Positions 34,159 through 48,400 of a stretch of DNA of 64,000 nucleotides are shown here, one piece after another. Source of the stretch: Linyphia triangularis (lineage: Eukaryota; Arthropoda; Arachnida; Araneae; Linyphiidae); NCBI GenBank assembly GCA_963978545.1, contig OZ021725.1:89839805-89903804 (forward strand), given 5' to 3'. The translations under genes and the position numbers were made by a program. The notes beneath the pieces are model-generated. The model saw only the letters and a list, made by a program, of their open reading frames with translations, had not been told where the DNA came from and ran no database searches. Position 1 is the stretch's first letter; the number at the start of each line of letters is the position of its first letter.

Positions 34159-37100
34159 TATTAAAAGATACCTCATAAATCATGGCAAAAATGCCCAATA
34201 AAAAGGATACAATTAATCCAAAATATTTTTCATATGCAAGGCACTATTTGGTGCAACTGTGATAAAATTGACAAGCTGCCCAATATTTCATACTAACTAG
34301 TGGTACTAAAAATTAAAAAAAGATGTATAATTTGACAAAATTACAAATTATAATTAGTTGAAATATGTCCACTCAGCCTTTAATATATTTTGGAAATTCT
34401 CTCAGTGATGGAGTTCATTCCATATAACCATTCTAACATGATTTTTTAAATGCGTTCATAAAAAAAACAAAAAACTAATTTGAAATTTATTAAATGGCCC
34501 CCTTAAAATTTCTAATTAGTTTAATTTCTGACTGGTTGGAACATGTGCATGGGAAATTTCATCTATATTGCCAATACATTTTATACAATGATTTAAATTA
34601 CTAATCAAAATATTACATTCTTAATTTCAGTAACGTTTAGCTTGTAATTGTCTAAATAATGAATTAATAATTATAGTTACCTCTATAAATTGGCATTTAC
34701 AAAAAAAATTTAAAAAAATGTAAAAGTTGTAAGCGTAAGTGAAAGAGTTGTACTACAGCTATAATTTTCTAAAAAATTTCACTATTCCTACCCCCCCCCC
34801 CCTTCCCCATCTCAACCAAACTTGAGGAATAGTCACACATACATCTACGAAATTCCCTAATAAAAGAACAAAATGTACAATGACCAAACACAAAACACAA
34901 CTGTCCCCTCCGCATTACTGCCCCTCCCCCCCACCCTCTCTTTCCCCACACATACACACATTCATCGGTTCAGCCTTTCGACTACGGCACGGCAATAACC
35001 GTTAAGGTGGCAACCCCTCCAACACACGGAGAAGAAAACTTATAAAAATTTCGAAAAAAAATAAATATTAAAATAATGAAAGGATAAAATAAAAGAGAGG
35101 AGGGGGGAGGAGGAAAAAGAAAGTCGTTGAGCAGAAGTAGCCACGTTTTTAAATCGTCCGGACTGGGCTAATGGGGAAGGAAAAAACACTTTCTTTTTCG
35201 AGGAGAAGCCCCTGTTTATGTAAATGAGCTGACGACGTCTTTTTCCAGCTCGGTCTCCATTAGGGAGCAACGAAAACCAGGCTGATCAGGCGCCATTTTT
35301 TCTTAATTACGTGAATCTTAAAAAGGAATGGTTGTAGGATGCCGATTTTTAATAGAAATTTTGCACTGTAACTATTATTTAACTATTGACTTATTGATGG
35401 TTTAAATATCTCAAAGTTTAGTCAAAAATTTACTTTAGGTGTTTATTTTTAGCAAATTTCAAATAAATTTGAATTTAATGTTTTAGAAGTTAATATCAAC
35501 ACTTAAGTTTACCATTGTCAGATTTCCAATAGAGTTAAGTTCTCACTGTTAATTCCAGTACTCTTTGATAAGAATGATAGTAAATTCAGTGTTAAATAAT
35601 TCGGCAATGGTTTAAGGATGTGTTAAAAATAATTAAAAAATTTGGTGTTTTTAGATTAGTTTGGCACATTGAAGAGGCTTTAAGAGCATTGAATAAAATC
35701 AAACGACCTGAAGAAGATGTAAAGAGTCCATCATTTCCTATGAAAGTTAATTGTACTCTCATAGAATAATAAATAATATTTTTTAAAGGTGTTTATATAT
35801 TATCCCATCGACGGTTGGCCAAGCAAAAAGTTCACCCAATGGTATCAAAACGATCTGTCCAGATGAATGCTTGGTTCAACGTGCAGTTAAGGCATTCTAC
35901 AGGTAGGCCTCGAAGTTGGTCAGAGGTGAAAGGGACCTTCGAGGGGGCCAGGTGGGTTCAAACTTTTTGTCGCCAACAAAACTTGCACCTGCTTTCGACG
36001 GTAACATGTAACTACCTTTTTTAAATAAATTATAGTATCAAAGTAACGTAAGTATTTTAAAAGAGGTAAGGGGTTAACTTTTCTTATTTTTAATGAAAAA
36101 GTTTAGTTATGAAGAATAATGAAAGAGGAGTTGAAATTTCTTTTCTGAGTTTAAGTAATTTTGAAGAAAAAAAAAATAATTAAATGTTTAGAAGAATTTT
36201 TATAATTCTGACAAAACAAATGTTAACTACATTTTTAGAAGGATTTATGTAGTCACTTGGTTAAAAGAATTGTTGTAACAAATCGAATAGCTTTCTAATG
36301 AAATAAATAATTTATAAGTTACTTTTATAAGTTATTAAATTATTTTTATTAATTTGTTAACGTTTCATATATAATTATGTTGTTAAGGATTTACAAACTT
36401 AATGGTTTAATAGTATGCTTTTTAAATTTATAAAATATTATAATCATTAAATATATGACTATAAAAAGTACATATTTAGAGCATGTGATTTTAATATCGT
36501 TCGATATTCGTTTTCGAAGTTCACTTGTATAAACAACAAAGAACATTTCATACAAATAAAACTTGTATAAAACTGAGTTTAGAAATAGAATATTAAGAAG
36601 TCATGAAATAAATTGTTCATTATTTCCTTTCCCTTTGTTAATTGCTAGTTACGATACTAAAATTAAGTAAATACATTTACTTTTCGTGAATATTCTATAC
36701 AACTGTAATGAATATTTTTTTACATACTTTTACAAGTTTTCAAATATCTAATAAAATATAATATAATAATTCAATACATACCCACATTAAGATAATATAT
36801 TTATTCTTATTTAATTTAAATTAACTTCAAACACAAATATTTTGCAGAATACAACTTTAGTTATTTTTCAATCGTTTACAATTACATTCTCGCAGAAAAA
36901 AAAAAAAAAAGACTCGAAAAAACAAAAATGGCTGACCAGCATGGTTTGTCATTCTACAACCCCTCATCCCCATAGCAACCGACCATATTCAAATGTGGTT
37001 TTCAATGACTGCCACTTATCTTGTGCAATCAAATGAAATGGCACTTAGCGATGGGTTGTGTGTGTCAAATGTTTTTGAACTCCTTCGACCAGGAAATGGC

Positions 37101-37379
37101 ATTTGGCTGCCAAAATGTCGATTCCACAGAATCCTTTAGTGCGCTATGCTTCGTATCACTACTCTTGATCCTCACTTCTCCCACAAAGAGTAACATGATA
37201 TACATGGAGACGATGGGTGGGTTGGAGTCATAAAATGTATGTTGAAATGTATCGTTGATAAATTGTGGGGAAGATAAGTTTGCATTGAGTGACGCATACC
37301 TGAGATTAGATTGAGGCGTAGAATGAAAATTGTTGGATTTATGTTCTTAATAAAAGTCTACTTTATTTTTTTTTATTTT

Positions 37380-37410
<31 letters not shown>

Positions 37411-37799
37411 GTTGTATGGTTAATTACTTATTTTTATAAATATTGAAATGCGCTACACGCACTATGCTGCCAATTATAAACCAACTCGGAAAAATTAAGT
37501 AACGTCCCCTTTGAAACTGAATTTGGTAAAATAGGAAGATTTTTATTAATATAATCACGATGGATTACATTTTCTTTACTTGTGACAAATCAGCATAAGA
37601 AGTTCAAGGGACTCACTTTACAGAAACCACTTCTACATCAGTCTTAGTTACGATAAATTCAATCAAACCTTCGTTATGATGTTTTATTGAATATTTCTCA
37701 CTCCAACGTGATAGCACCAAGTGGGAGAATTGGGATTTTTCAAAAGAAGTACTACAACATTAGCTAATTTAGAGATGATTTCGGCTAAAAAATTGAAGG
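34159..37799. other. Unassigned sequence with GC-elevated parts, no supported gene
   Basis: Contains C12 at 34791-34802 in a C-rich stretch, GC-elevated segments at 34900-35330 and about 36930-37250, and (TTA/TTTA)n at 37372-37410. Frames of 60-76 codons are present on both strands without recognisable domains or splice context. Confidence 0.45.
35917..35968 (+). other. Weak Pol III-like A and B boxes
   Basis: TGGTCAGAGG at 35917-35926 resembles an A box. GGTTCAAAC at 35955-35963 resembles a B box about 28 bases later. A T5 run at 35964-35968 follows. This may be a decayed SINE or tRNA remnant; the overlapping 69-codon frame is probably meaningless. Confidence 0.3.
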
Positions 37800-38502
37800 T
37801 AGTCTGAGACTCAAAATTTTAGAAATTCTCAATTTTTTTTTTTTTTTTTTTGTTATTTTAAAAGGTAATAAAAGTATTTCGGAATAAAATGACATAAAAA
37901 TTTTGTTTCTCTAATTAGCGGAACTTAAAATATTTAAGTTTTTGTTACATGACAACTGTAGGACATGTTATCTTAAAACTTTGAAACTGTTTTTCACGGT
38001 GCTGGCTTTTTGTCCCTTTTTTTTAACTCAAATGGATAAAACATAAAACTAGTTGTTTTAAATGTATGAAACTTTCCACAATTTTTTTTTTTTTTCATAT
38101 GTATTTCTTTAATTTGTTATCGGGAATTGTGTGTTTTTATTTAGCTTTCTTTAAAAAAAGATTCCGGAACTTAGCATACTATGGGTTTTATATAGTTTTC
38201 AACAATACTTTTTTTTTTCTAAATATTTTATGGAAAAATCATGAAGACAATTTATTATATGAATTATAAAAAGTACTTTAATGCAAAAATGAAGTGATTT
38301 TTTAAAAAAACTTTTTTAGATATATCAAATTTAGGAAATGTCAAAATTTTGAAGTGTTTTCATTTTTAAAAAAATAATTTTTATATTTGAAAATTTAAAA
38401 TAGTTTTTTGAGTTTCAAACCATAATACAATACTGCATAAAAAAAAATTAGAAAAATAATTCTAAAAATAAAGAGTTAAGAATTTTGAGTCCCAGATCCC
38501 CA
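37800..38502. mobile_element. Non-autonomous TIR element, about 700 bp
   Basis: The left end AGTCTGAGACTCAAAATTTT (37801-37820) is mirrored by the right end read on the minus strand, GGATCTGGGACTCAAAATTC (38481-38500). The interior is A/T-rich and includes T19 at 37833-37851, with no transposase frame. Exact termini and target duplication are not clear, so superfamily is unassigned. Confidence 0.5.
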
Positions 38503-41500
38503 TAATTTTTCATCAAATATAAACGTTCTAACCCGATATGATAATTTTGGAGTTAAGTTAGAAGTTTTCCATACACTTCCTAAGTAAAGCGCTCATCCGG
38601 CATTTTTTCAAACCCTTTAATTTCAATTTTCCGCTTTCCTACTAACTAATAGATATTTTATACATGTACCACTTGAATATATATGTTCAAGTATGCTTCA
38701 TGTATACTTATGAGGGGTTCGTCACCTCCCTAGAAGCCTATGTTAAATTCAACAACTTTGGGAGCATCACATTTAATAACCAATTCCTCTATCATACCAA
38801 GGTTTTAACAGTATAATAGTTGAATAATTTTAAGTACTTGAATACGAGATTCGTATTATTTTTTAAAAATTCAAAATATTACGACTTTTAAAGATATGTT
38901 TTAAAAAATTGCTACTATTTTAGATAAATTATTATTTTTTTTAGAAAAAGTGTACTATTTATCATTTATTCCTTTTGTTAAAGTACTTTAATATGCTAGA
39001 GAGATATGTATAAAAAGTTTAAAGTATTTTTATTAAACAGATTTTAAGTTATGTACCAAAACATAAAAACAAAATCAATATTTTGAGAATTTTGGCTTTG
39101 AAATTTAAAAACCTGATTTACATACTTATTTTGTGTTTACTTCAAAACATTACTAAAAAAATATTTCTATATGTGGTTTAACTACAAATGAGGTATCATT
39201 TTTTAGAAAAAATTTTAATTTAAAAAAACCATTATAAGCTCAAAATTGATAATCTGAAAATTTTCAGACAATCCCTGTCGTAACCCTTTATGGTGAGAAC
39301 ATACTTAGTGGAGTAATTTGAATTGACATACCACACTTGTTAATTCACAGTTTAGGCTGGGAATGTTGAACTCAAGTACATGAATAAAGCTGTTGAAAAG
39401 AATTATTATGACTTTATAGTAAAGAAATATGAAAGTGCAGATCACACTTTGTGACAATGATCCATCCACGATCACAATAGTATTTGTACTTTTACAAGAA
39501 TTATGTAGGCAACAAAAATGTTTATACTATATTTTTTCAGATTGAACGCATAATTTTACAACAGACTAACTAAACTCTTTATATTGTTTACTAACACATG
39601 CCGCAACATGAAATTGAAATTAAGTTGCCTAAAAAAGTCGGAACTTTTTTTTTGCATCATGTCGACTAATAATTTTAATTTATTAGTATTTGTATGTTAA
39701 TTACAAGTATTTTTACAATAGACTGGAAGACTCATAAAAAATGGTTAACTTTTACTTAAAAAAAAATAGAGCAACCATATTGTTGACTGACTCATTTCGC
39801 AACATGGATATTAATTTAAATGAATTAAACAGTAATCAACAATAAGCTAGCCAAATATAATTATTAATATTAATTAATCAATGATAAATGTAAATTAATT
39901 AATACAAAAGCTTTCTTGTCAACACGAAAATACCCAAAATAAAAACGTAATACAAAATAAATCTCAGTTACAATATATTTTAATACAGAGCACAATTAAT
40001 TTTTTCAAATTAAAACACCCGTTTCTGGTTAACGTTTACTGCATAGCATACTCCAAATAATAAAAAATTTTAAAAAAATCATATAATCGTTTAAATTTTC
40101 CATCAAGTGTCAGAAAGAGTATTCTTACTATTTCACAAAAACTTCATATGTGTATATATGCAATTACAGCCATGGTTGATCTCCTGTGTTTGACCCACAT
40201 ACCGAAGATAAATTGGAAATTTCATTCCCCAAAACCATTACGTCAAAAACAATCGACGGCAAAATACTTTTTCCGATGTTTGCATACACCCTAAGGGAAG
40301 AGCTGCGCATTCTGAAAAAAAATCCAAACCTAGCAGGATATTGCATTTAAGGGTAACACAATCAAAACACTGTGTCCCGTTCGGAAGACAATTCCATAAA
40401 GAGCGTTAGTAGCAACGAATCTATTTCCTTTTCAATACCAAGACAGAAACGGAGAAGGGAGGCGGCAAATCTCCGGTTTTGTACAGGATAATTTAAAGGC
40501 AAACTGCAGGAAAAAAAATTCTTACTATATGAAAATGGCATTTGTTAGTGGTAGCTCCTATTTCATTGATTACTTAGCTGGAAATATAACTATATTTGTT
40601 ATTTTTTTAACTACTCATTCTTATATGCGATAATGTTACAGATATCTATTATTTTATTCAACAAAAATAAACATTTTGTCTAATAAAATATATAATACAT
40701 TTTATTCATTGTCTCAAGCAAAGTAATATATATGCTTTGTCAGGCTGATTCATATTTCAGGTTAAACAAGTTTATATTTGTAACACTTGTTTGGTATTTT
40801 CCTAACTGATTTTTCCAAGATAATACAAGTGTATATATGAATACATGTAGATATAAACAGTTTGGAGTTCACTCCAAACAACATTTATTTGCCCTATAAC
40901 ATTCAAAATTAATTTTAAAAAATTATAATACATTTTTGTGTTATAAAATATAAATATAAAATAAGAAACATTGAAATTATAATGAAATACTTCAAAAGTT
41001 AACTGTCTGAGCATATTGTTCAAGTAATCAGAAGAAAAAAGCTATTAATATGGTAAAACTAAAACAGCATAAGTTCTATAGTCAGAGAAATAATTATTAA
41101 ATACTCTCTTCTTTATTATGTTTAGCTCATTTAAGTTAGCCATTTAAGTCTTCTTCAGTGAATTGTCTTCTTCAGTGAATGGAATATCTAGACCAACTTA
41201 TTGATTCAATATCAATTCAGTTGCCAGATTTGCATGTGTTACGAATTAAGTAGTACTAAGATCTTACATTTTATCGACAGTTTAATTGTCTGTTTCAGTG
41301 AGTAACTTTTTTTTCTCTATTGGTTCAATGGATGCACATAAATACAAGTAAGTATACATTTTAAGGATCCTCCAGACATAACCTTTTGTGTTATCAGCTG
41401 TATTTCAGATAAAGCAGACATCTTAATCAAATGCCTCCTTTGCCGACTTTCGACTATTGTAACATGTCATGAATGATTCTTAATTTAAGAGACTCATACC

Positions 41501-42403
41501 AAGCAATGTGCTGGGAAAAAGAATGACGATTAATGTACTTATACCACTCTTAAAATCAAATAGTTATAGGGCTAGATATAAAATGCAAAATTAATATGAA
41601 AAAATATTTACAAAACCTTTCAAAGAAATTGTATACTTTATTGGAAAATGGAAGAATATGTGGCACGAATGTTTGAACGCAATAAAAGACTTAACCATAT
41701 ACATTATTCTATAGATCAATATTCAAACGTAACAGCAAAAATTTCCAGACGTTTTCAACAAACGTTTTTTATGTAAGTTTGAATTTTTATATACTAAGAG
41801 ACGCCTGTACTGACATTATTTCAATGAATTGATGTTTGTTTAATAAATAAATATCACCACTTTATATATCCTACCTCCGTATATTGCCAACACCACAAGT
41901 AATTAACGTAGGCCATCCAGGTGTAGATGTGACTATTAAGGTAGTTTAAGCTCGAAATAATATGTATTACAGATATTAAAGAGTAGCCAAATTTGGCTGG
42001 TTATTCGAATATGTAGGACATTTTTTAAAAAGAATACAACACAGAAATATAATGCCTTTTTACAGTTAAAACCCTTAATTGTATTAATGATCATGACCCA
42101 AAATCTGTACTTCCCATATTATTTCAGTCTGCCTGCATGCCAATCTAATTTCTAAAAATAAATGCGCAGTGACTACGTCTTTGTATTATTAGGTATGTAT
42201 TTTTTAATGGATTTTAACCATGCATTTTTTAAGTTTATAAGATTGATGTAGGATTCTATTAAATAAAGGATTTCAAAGTATCTCCAGGGAAAGGGCCAAA
42301 TGCAACAACTTTTAAAAAATTCCGTTTACTCTCACTTGTCAGGATGAGGAAATATCTTATTATATAACCTTTCACTCTACACTCGACAGTGGAGCCAAAG
42401 AAT

Positions 42404-42407
<4 letters not shown>
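38503..42407. other. AT-rich sequence, nothing firmly recognised
   Basis: Includes low-complexity A/T sequence at 38810-39260, a short 18-bp direct repeat CTTCTTCAGTGAATGT-type near 41150-41180, and a minor GC-elevated stretch at 40160-40500. No gene supported. Confidence 0.5.

Positions 42408-42434
<27 letters not shown>
42408..42434. repeat. poly(A)27 tract
   Basis: 27 consecutive A. Simple repeat. Confidence 0.95.
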
Positions 42435-42438
<4 letters not shown>

Positions 42439-45400
42439 ATTACTTGATAATCATTTCAAACATAATTTGGAAAAGTTAAAATATTATTTGATAATATATA
42501 AATCTACTTAGAATAACGTGAATTACAAAATAAATCTTTTATTAAGTTTCAAACACAATTCATTTTTCACATAATCTCAAGAACCTTGCTCATTCTTTAC
42601 ATAGATCAACAGACTACTAAGTTCTCCTTATCAAATTTGTGAAATAAGTAGAGCTAAAATTCAATCATAAGTTATTTTTATAAAGGATAATGCTGTTGTG
42701 CAACAATCAAATGCATTTAATACTTACATCATGCGAAATTATTGTTAACAAAAGTTCTAAACGAAACTTTATATTATTTATAATTTTTCTTTAGTTTTAG
42801 TTTGTAACTTTTCTGAAAACTTTTTCAAGGTTTTATACCAAGTTAATTTAGCTTTATTTTCGTTACTGAAATAATAATATAAATTTAAAGACTTAAATAT
42901 TTGAGGTCACGCACATGCTGAAAAAAACAAATTTCCTTATAACATATTCATGTATTGAAAATTTTGATTAGTTTATTGAGTAAGGTATGATTTTAATCTT
43001 TGTACCAGGAACTATATATATTCAACTCAAATATCATTAAATATCAGCACGACATATAGTAATTTTATTAAATTGAGTGAAGTTATTAATTTTTATAAAA
43101 TAATGAGTTTGCATTGAAACAGCTATGTAAAATAAATATATGGTTTCAAAAGTAGCCTTTCTTTTTTACTTTTAAACAACTTTAATGACTTTAAAAGGGC
43201 AAAATAGCTTTTTTTCAAATAAAGTTGACTAATCCAAGTTAATTCTGAATAAGTAATGTAAATAGTAAATAGTTAGAAAGGTGATATATTTAAAAAATAG
43301 CTTTGAAAAAAAAAATACTTGTTTATAAAATTTAAATAAAAATAACATATTCTACTTTGGCAAATGAGAATTTTTCTATGATGAGATATTTTGGTTCATA
43401 TTTATATCAAACTTATATTATCTTAAAATAGTAACAAAATAAAAGCTTATTTACCCGTGCTTTATAAATCTCTGCTGATATTTTTGTTTTGTGTATGCAT
43501 TTGGGTCATAACACTAAACACTTACTACTTTGCAGAGACGAGCATAAATTCTTATTGTTCAAAATTCCTTCTTTGTTCATCGTATTTCATGAAAAAGCAT
43601 CGTGTATGAAAAAAAATTTAAAACCTCATCTTCTCGCTTCTACAAACTTTATTTTTAATTATTAAAATTCAGTTCAGACTCATAAATTACCATTATTTAT
43701 TGATCATAACATAACCAATAATTTTAAAGCATCTCATCCAGAACAAATACAGAACCACTATTCAACATAATTCATGCAACCGCTAATAAATTTGTTTAAC
43801 TCATTCTTGGTCATACTTAACAGTACATAATTTGAATAACATAGAATGCGATATACATAACCAATGTCATAATAAATACAATATGAAATATAACTCCAAT
43901 AAGAATACTACGCACAAAACATGCAGATTTTTAATGTGCAAAAACAGAAAAGTCTTCAGGGGTCATTTCCCTTCCAAATGAGAAATTTGTACACGCCCCC
44001 TTTACAAAATTGCGATTCCTTCTGATGAAAAGGACAATGCCTGTAAGATCTACTGTGAAACAAGCAGAAACGCAATTCCAGTCTTTGTTAAAATCCACAC
44101 AATGCTATTTTCTTGAGCATTCGGCGCCGATTTCCGTTCACTTCCTGAGCCCAAAAGGAGATAAAATTAAAAATATAAAAGCCTAATGTAATAACTTACC
44201 AACCCTACTTCTTACTGAAAACGTTGACAACCGCTGCAAACACAAGTGAGCAGCAAAGAAAGAGACATAATATTAAATAAGGATTGAGCAGGCACCCCGA
44301 GAACCGAAAAGGTATATAATTTCCGTTCCCTTTCGGACGATTTTTTTTTTTCGTTTCATTATTTCTCTTTTTATTGTTATTCTCTCTCTCTCTTTCTCTA
44401 TAGTTATCTATTTGTTTCCAAAAGGGCCCCCTTTTACAAAAGGGAGAGGTATAAAGTTTTTCGAGGGCCTTTCACGATTGGATTCGGCACAATAGAAATC
44501 GACTAGAAATGCGCTGGGCTAACAAAAGAAGAAATGAGTTGAAATTGTGTTTGTTAAAAGTTCTATACAGGATCTGCTCGGTAAATATATTGGACATATT
44601 CGATTTTGACCACTTTTCGGCGAGGGGAGAAACAAACGGAGTAATCGTTCTTTAAATGCTGAGAAGTAAGGAACAATTGGATTGGAATTAAGTTTCTGTG
44701 GGGATTGGTCAGCTGTGAATTGTTAAGTATTATCGATAGGTAGAGTAGTAGGGTGGTAGGAACCTTTTTTTTTATTTTGAATTTTAAAAGAATGGGTTCT
44801 TTGTACTCTTTATTTGCTGCGATTGGAAAATTTAATGTATAATTTACGAAATGTTGTTTACGAAAGATAATGGAGTTGCGTGGACTGAGCATGTAATGGA
44901 AATGAATTAGTAAAACATTGCTGAATGTTTGGAAGCTGTTAAAGTTTTGTGGTTCTTTACCAAATTACTAATTTCATAAAGACATGATACTCCAAATAGG
45001 TTTTTTACAATAATGTATGATGACGAAATAATCTTAGGAATATTAAAAATGAAGAATTATAAATGAGCTGCTGATTTTTGTTTTTTATTTGTTGAGTTGA
45101 ATATTTCAAATAATTATGATGGTTAAAATTGGAGTAATATTGATTTAATCCAGGAAAATAACTAATAAAAAAAACTAAATGAATGCCGTCTAAATTAGTT
45201 TTGTATGGAGCATTGATTGAGTTTCTTGGTTATTGTTAGGAAATCGTAAACAAATTATATACGTTCAATAACAATGAAAATCTGACCTCTTATACATTGT
45301 GACCATGATTAAACTGATACGTTTTAATGCAGTCTGGAGGCTGTATAAATAAACATTTCGTCACAAAATTCTTTGTACAAACAAATAATACTATTGAAAA

Positions 45401-48400
45401 ATGATATCTAAAATGTAAAAATAATTAAAAAGTTAAATGCATTTGGAAAAAATCAAAATTAAAAAAATATCAATAACAAACATTTTAAACTTAATCGAAT
45501 TAAATAAAAAAAAATATTAAAGTAAATATTAAAATTTTAAAAAATACAAACAGTTACAATTTTCCCATTTGACACTTCATCAATAACAAATATATGACAA
45601 CGATTCATATTGTAGATTATTTTCACTTTAGAATAACAACTTTTTTCCAAACAATTCAACTTTTAAAGTTAGCTTCTGTAATATGTTCAGAAAGTGCCGT
45701 ATTCCTAATCTAGTAGCCAAAATTTAACTACTATTGTTCTTTACATATCACTATAGCCACAGTTTACTATAATTTAATTTAGCTTTAAATTCTATTATTA
45801 CGTTAAACAAACATGACCTTGTTACGCAATGGTAGAATAAATGGTAACTGTGTCGATGTAAGTTGTCATTACAGTTATTTTTTTATTTTTATTTTATAAA
45901 AAATAATTGCAGATCTATATTTATTTATTTATTATTATTTTTATTTTTTTCCCAACTATATGCAAGTGAAAGGCTATTATCATATTGGCAAATAGATGGT
46001 ATTTCAAATTCTCTTTACAAATGATGCACTTTGTGAAACAATATCTGAGGCTATAAAATCCTCTATTTTACAATAAGAATATTTTTATAAATTTTTACTT
46101 AGAACGATCGAAATTATATTAGAGTAATACACAAATTACTATTCCCTAAAAGAAACTTTTACAATTACAAATTTTACGAGCTAAATCTTCCTTAGTAAAC
46201 CTAAACAATTTTAACAAATCGCTTTTTTTATTACTTGACATTCAATCGGCTGTAAAAAGATCTTTTAAAATAAAGAAAACAAATTTCGCCGTAACATGGT
46301 GGATCAAGAAATTTTCTCCCAAATGGAAACCTACTAAGAATTTTCAAACTTACATATACTAATTGCAAACTTTAGAATGTTTCCCTTACTTAACCTTAAA
46401 CTCCCACAGACATAAAAAAATAACATAAAACCTTATCAACTCTCCAAACCTTTTCCAATTTAAAGATTTTTTATAAAATAAATGAAAACTGCAAGGGAGA
46501 ACAAAAAAAAAAAAAAAAAAAAAAAATCCGTATCGAGCAGTATATTTTCTAATCTATCACCAATAACTAGACCGAAGCATTAATTTTAACAGCGCCCTCT
46601 ATCCAATTGGAAACTCTTGGAGCGAGGTTACAATGAATGACGTCGCTTTTATCGTACTCTTGGGATGAGAGTAAATGGGTAAAAATAAAAATCGATTCAA
46701 CCTCTCGTATTCCAATATATACATACATCTGATCATTCTCCCCAACATTTTTCTTTTAATTTAAAATAGTTTTTTTTTTTCCTTCGTTTCTTTTTGTAAT
46801 GGTTTGGAGTGTATGGGGCACACACACAAAAATCTCCAGTTTGTTAGATCACTGGTTTTTTTTTAAGTACTTTGAAATCTTATTAGCTACTTTACTAAAT
46901 GTTTTAATGTAGAGAAATTTTGCTAGGATACTTTTTGAGAACTTATGAATGTTTATTATAAATGTAGTACATAATATTTTAAAGTTTTAGTAATGGCATT
47001 TCACTGAAAAGAAAATGCCTGTTACGTTTAATTTCAGCTGTGAAGAAGAAAGCAATTTGTATGTAAACAAGTCGAAGCAACATAAAGATTGTAACTGTTT
47101 TTCTTTTTGTGTGTTGGCATATTTTGTAATAGGATGGCAGGCACCAGTATATCTACAAACGGAAATGGGATTCAAAACTAAAATATGTGTTATACGAAAA
47201 TGTAACAACACACATTATTCAAAATGCGAATATAAAGAAAATTAAATTATGAAAAAAAATTACATAAAGAAATATCAATATATAAACAAATAAAATGTGT
47301 CAGGTCTTTTCTCTTGAAATAAATGCAATATTTGAGATTACAAATTTCATATGAATTAGTTTTCTCCTAAAATAAAATAATGTAAATATACTAAACTATT
47401 TGCTCCAAGGTATTAAAATGTTAGTTACACATTAGAATTCTTTTTTAAAATAAATTTGAATATTGTGATGTTTATTGATATTGTGATGTTTATTGATATA
47501 TTGAAATTCTGAAATAAATCAGAATTTTCACATTCGCTGGCGGCATCACATATCGTAGGGGAACTTTTGGAAGCATTTTATCATATTTCTTGTGTTTAAT
47601 ATTATTTTGAAAAAATTCCTTAATTGTGTGCGGTGTATACGTACGTGTGGTAAAAGTTGATTATCATAAGTGTAAAAGACGATATTAGATAAAATGTATG
47701 TAAAAATCCCTTTGTAGTTCAGCCTAGTACACAACTCTAAATATTTTTTCTCCAAAACTGAACTCTTTTTTTTTCCCATATACCTAAGACGATAATGTTT
47801 AATCATTATCCCACTACTGTAATTACATTAAATATGTAAACACTATAGTTTTACAGAATACATATACTTGATACGTTTCGTAGTCAAGCAGTTATTAGCA
47901 TTGAAACTTAAACTAATCCAATGTATGTGGTAATAATCTTTTGGATATTTTGTTGCAACTTCGGCAATTTAAAATTTATGTTTACAAAACTAAATTTCAT
48001 TTACTGAGTAGGTTTAACACAGGAAAGGAAAACATAAAACTTTATAGTATATTTTACTTTTAAATTTACGTATATCTGTCACATTTTCCAAAAAACTCTC
48101 GAATAACTGACATTTTTCTGTCCAGCACTGTATATCTCCATATATTATAAGGTTTAGAGATTACGCCATCAAACAAACACAATACTAAGTATATGCACCT
48201 TTTCCATTTCTATTGTTAACCTTCTAAATTAGATGCTTATTCACCGCGTAGTAATTGTGGATTACACAATCCCACGGTAAATTTGCCTTGAAGTTACGAA
48301 CAAAAACATTAACAGTTTCAAATTCTCCAAATAGTATTTTCAACCAAACAAATATTTCAATTATGAATACGAAAATCTAAAAAAATATCTAACGTTCCTT

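Noticed and set aside
35815..36024. Possible small protein or exon
   Set aside because: Better explained by a decayed Pol III-type repeat with A- and B-box-like words; no conserved domain.
46987..47245. Overlapping 70-codon frames on both strands
   Set aside because: Mutually antisense, no domain, likely chance.
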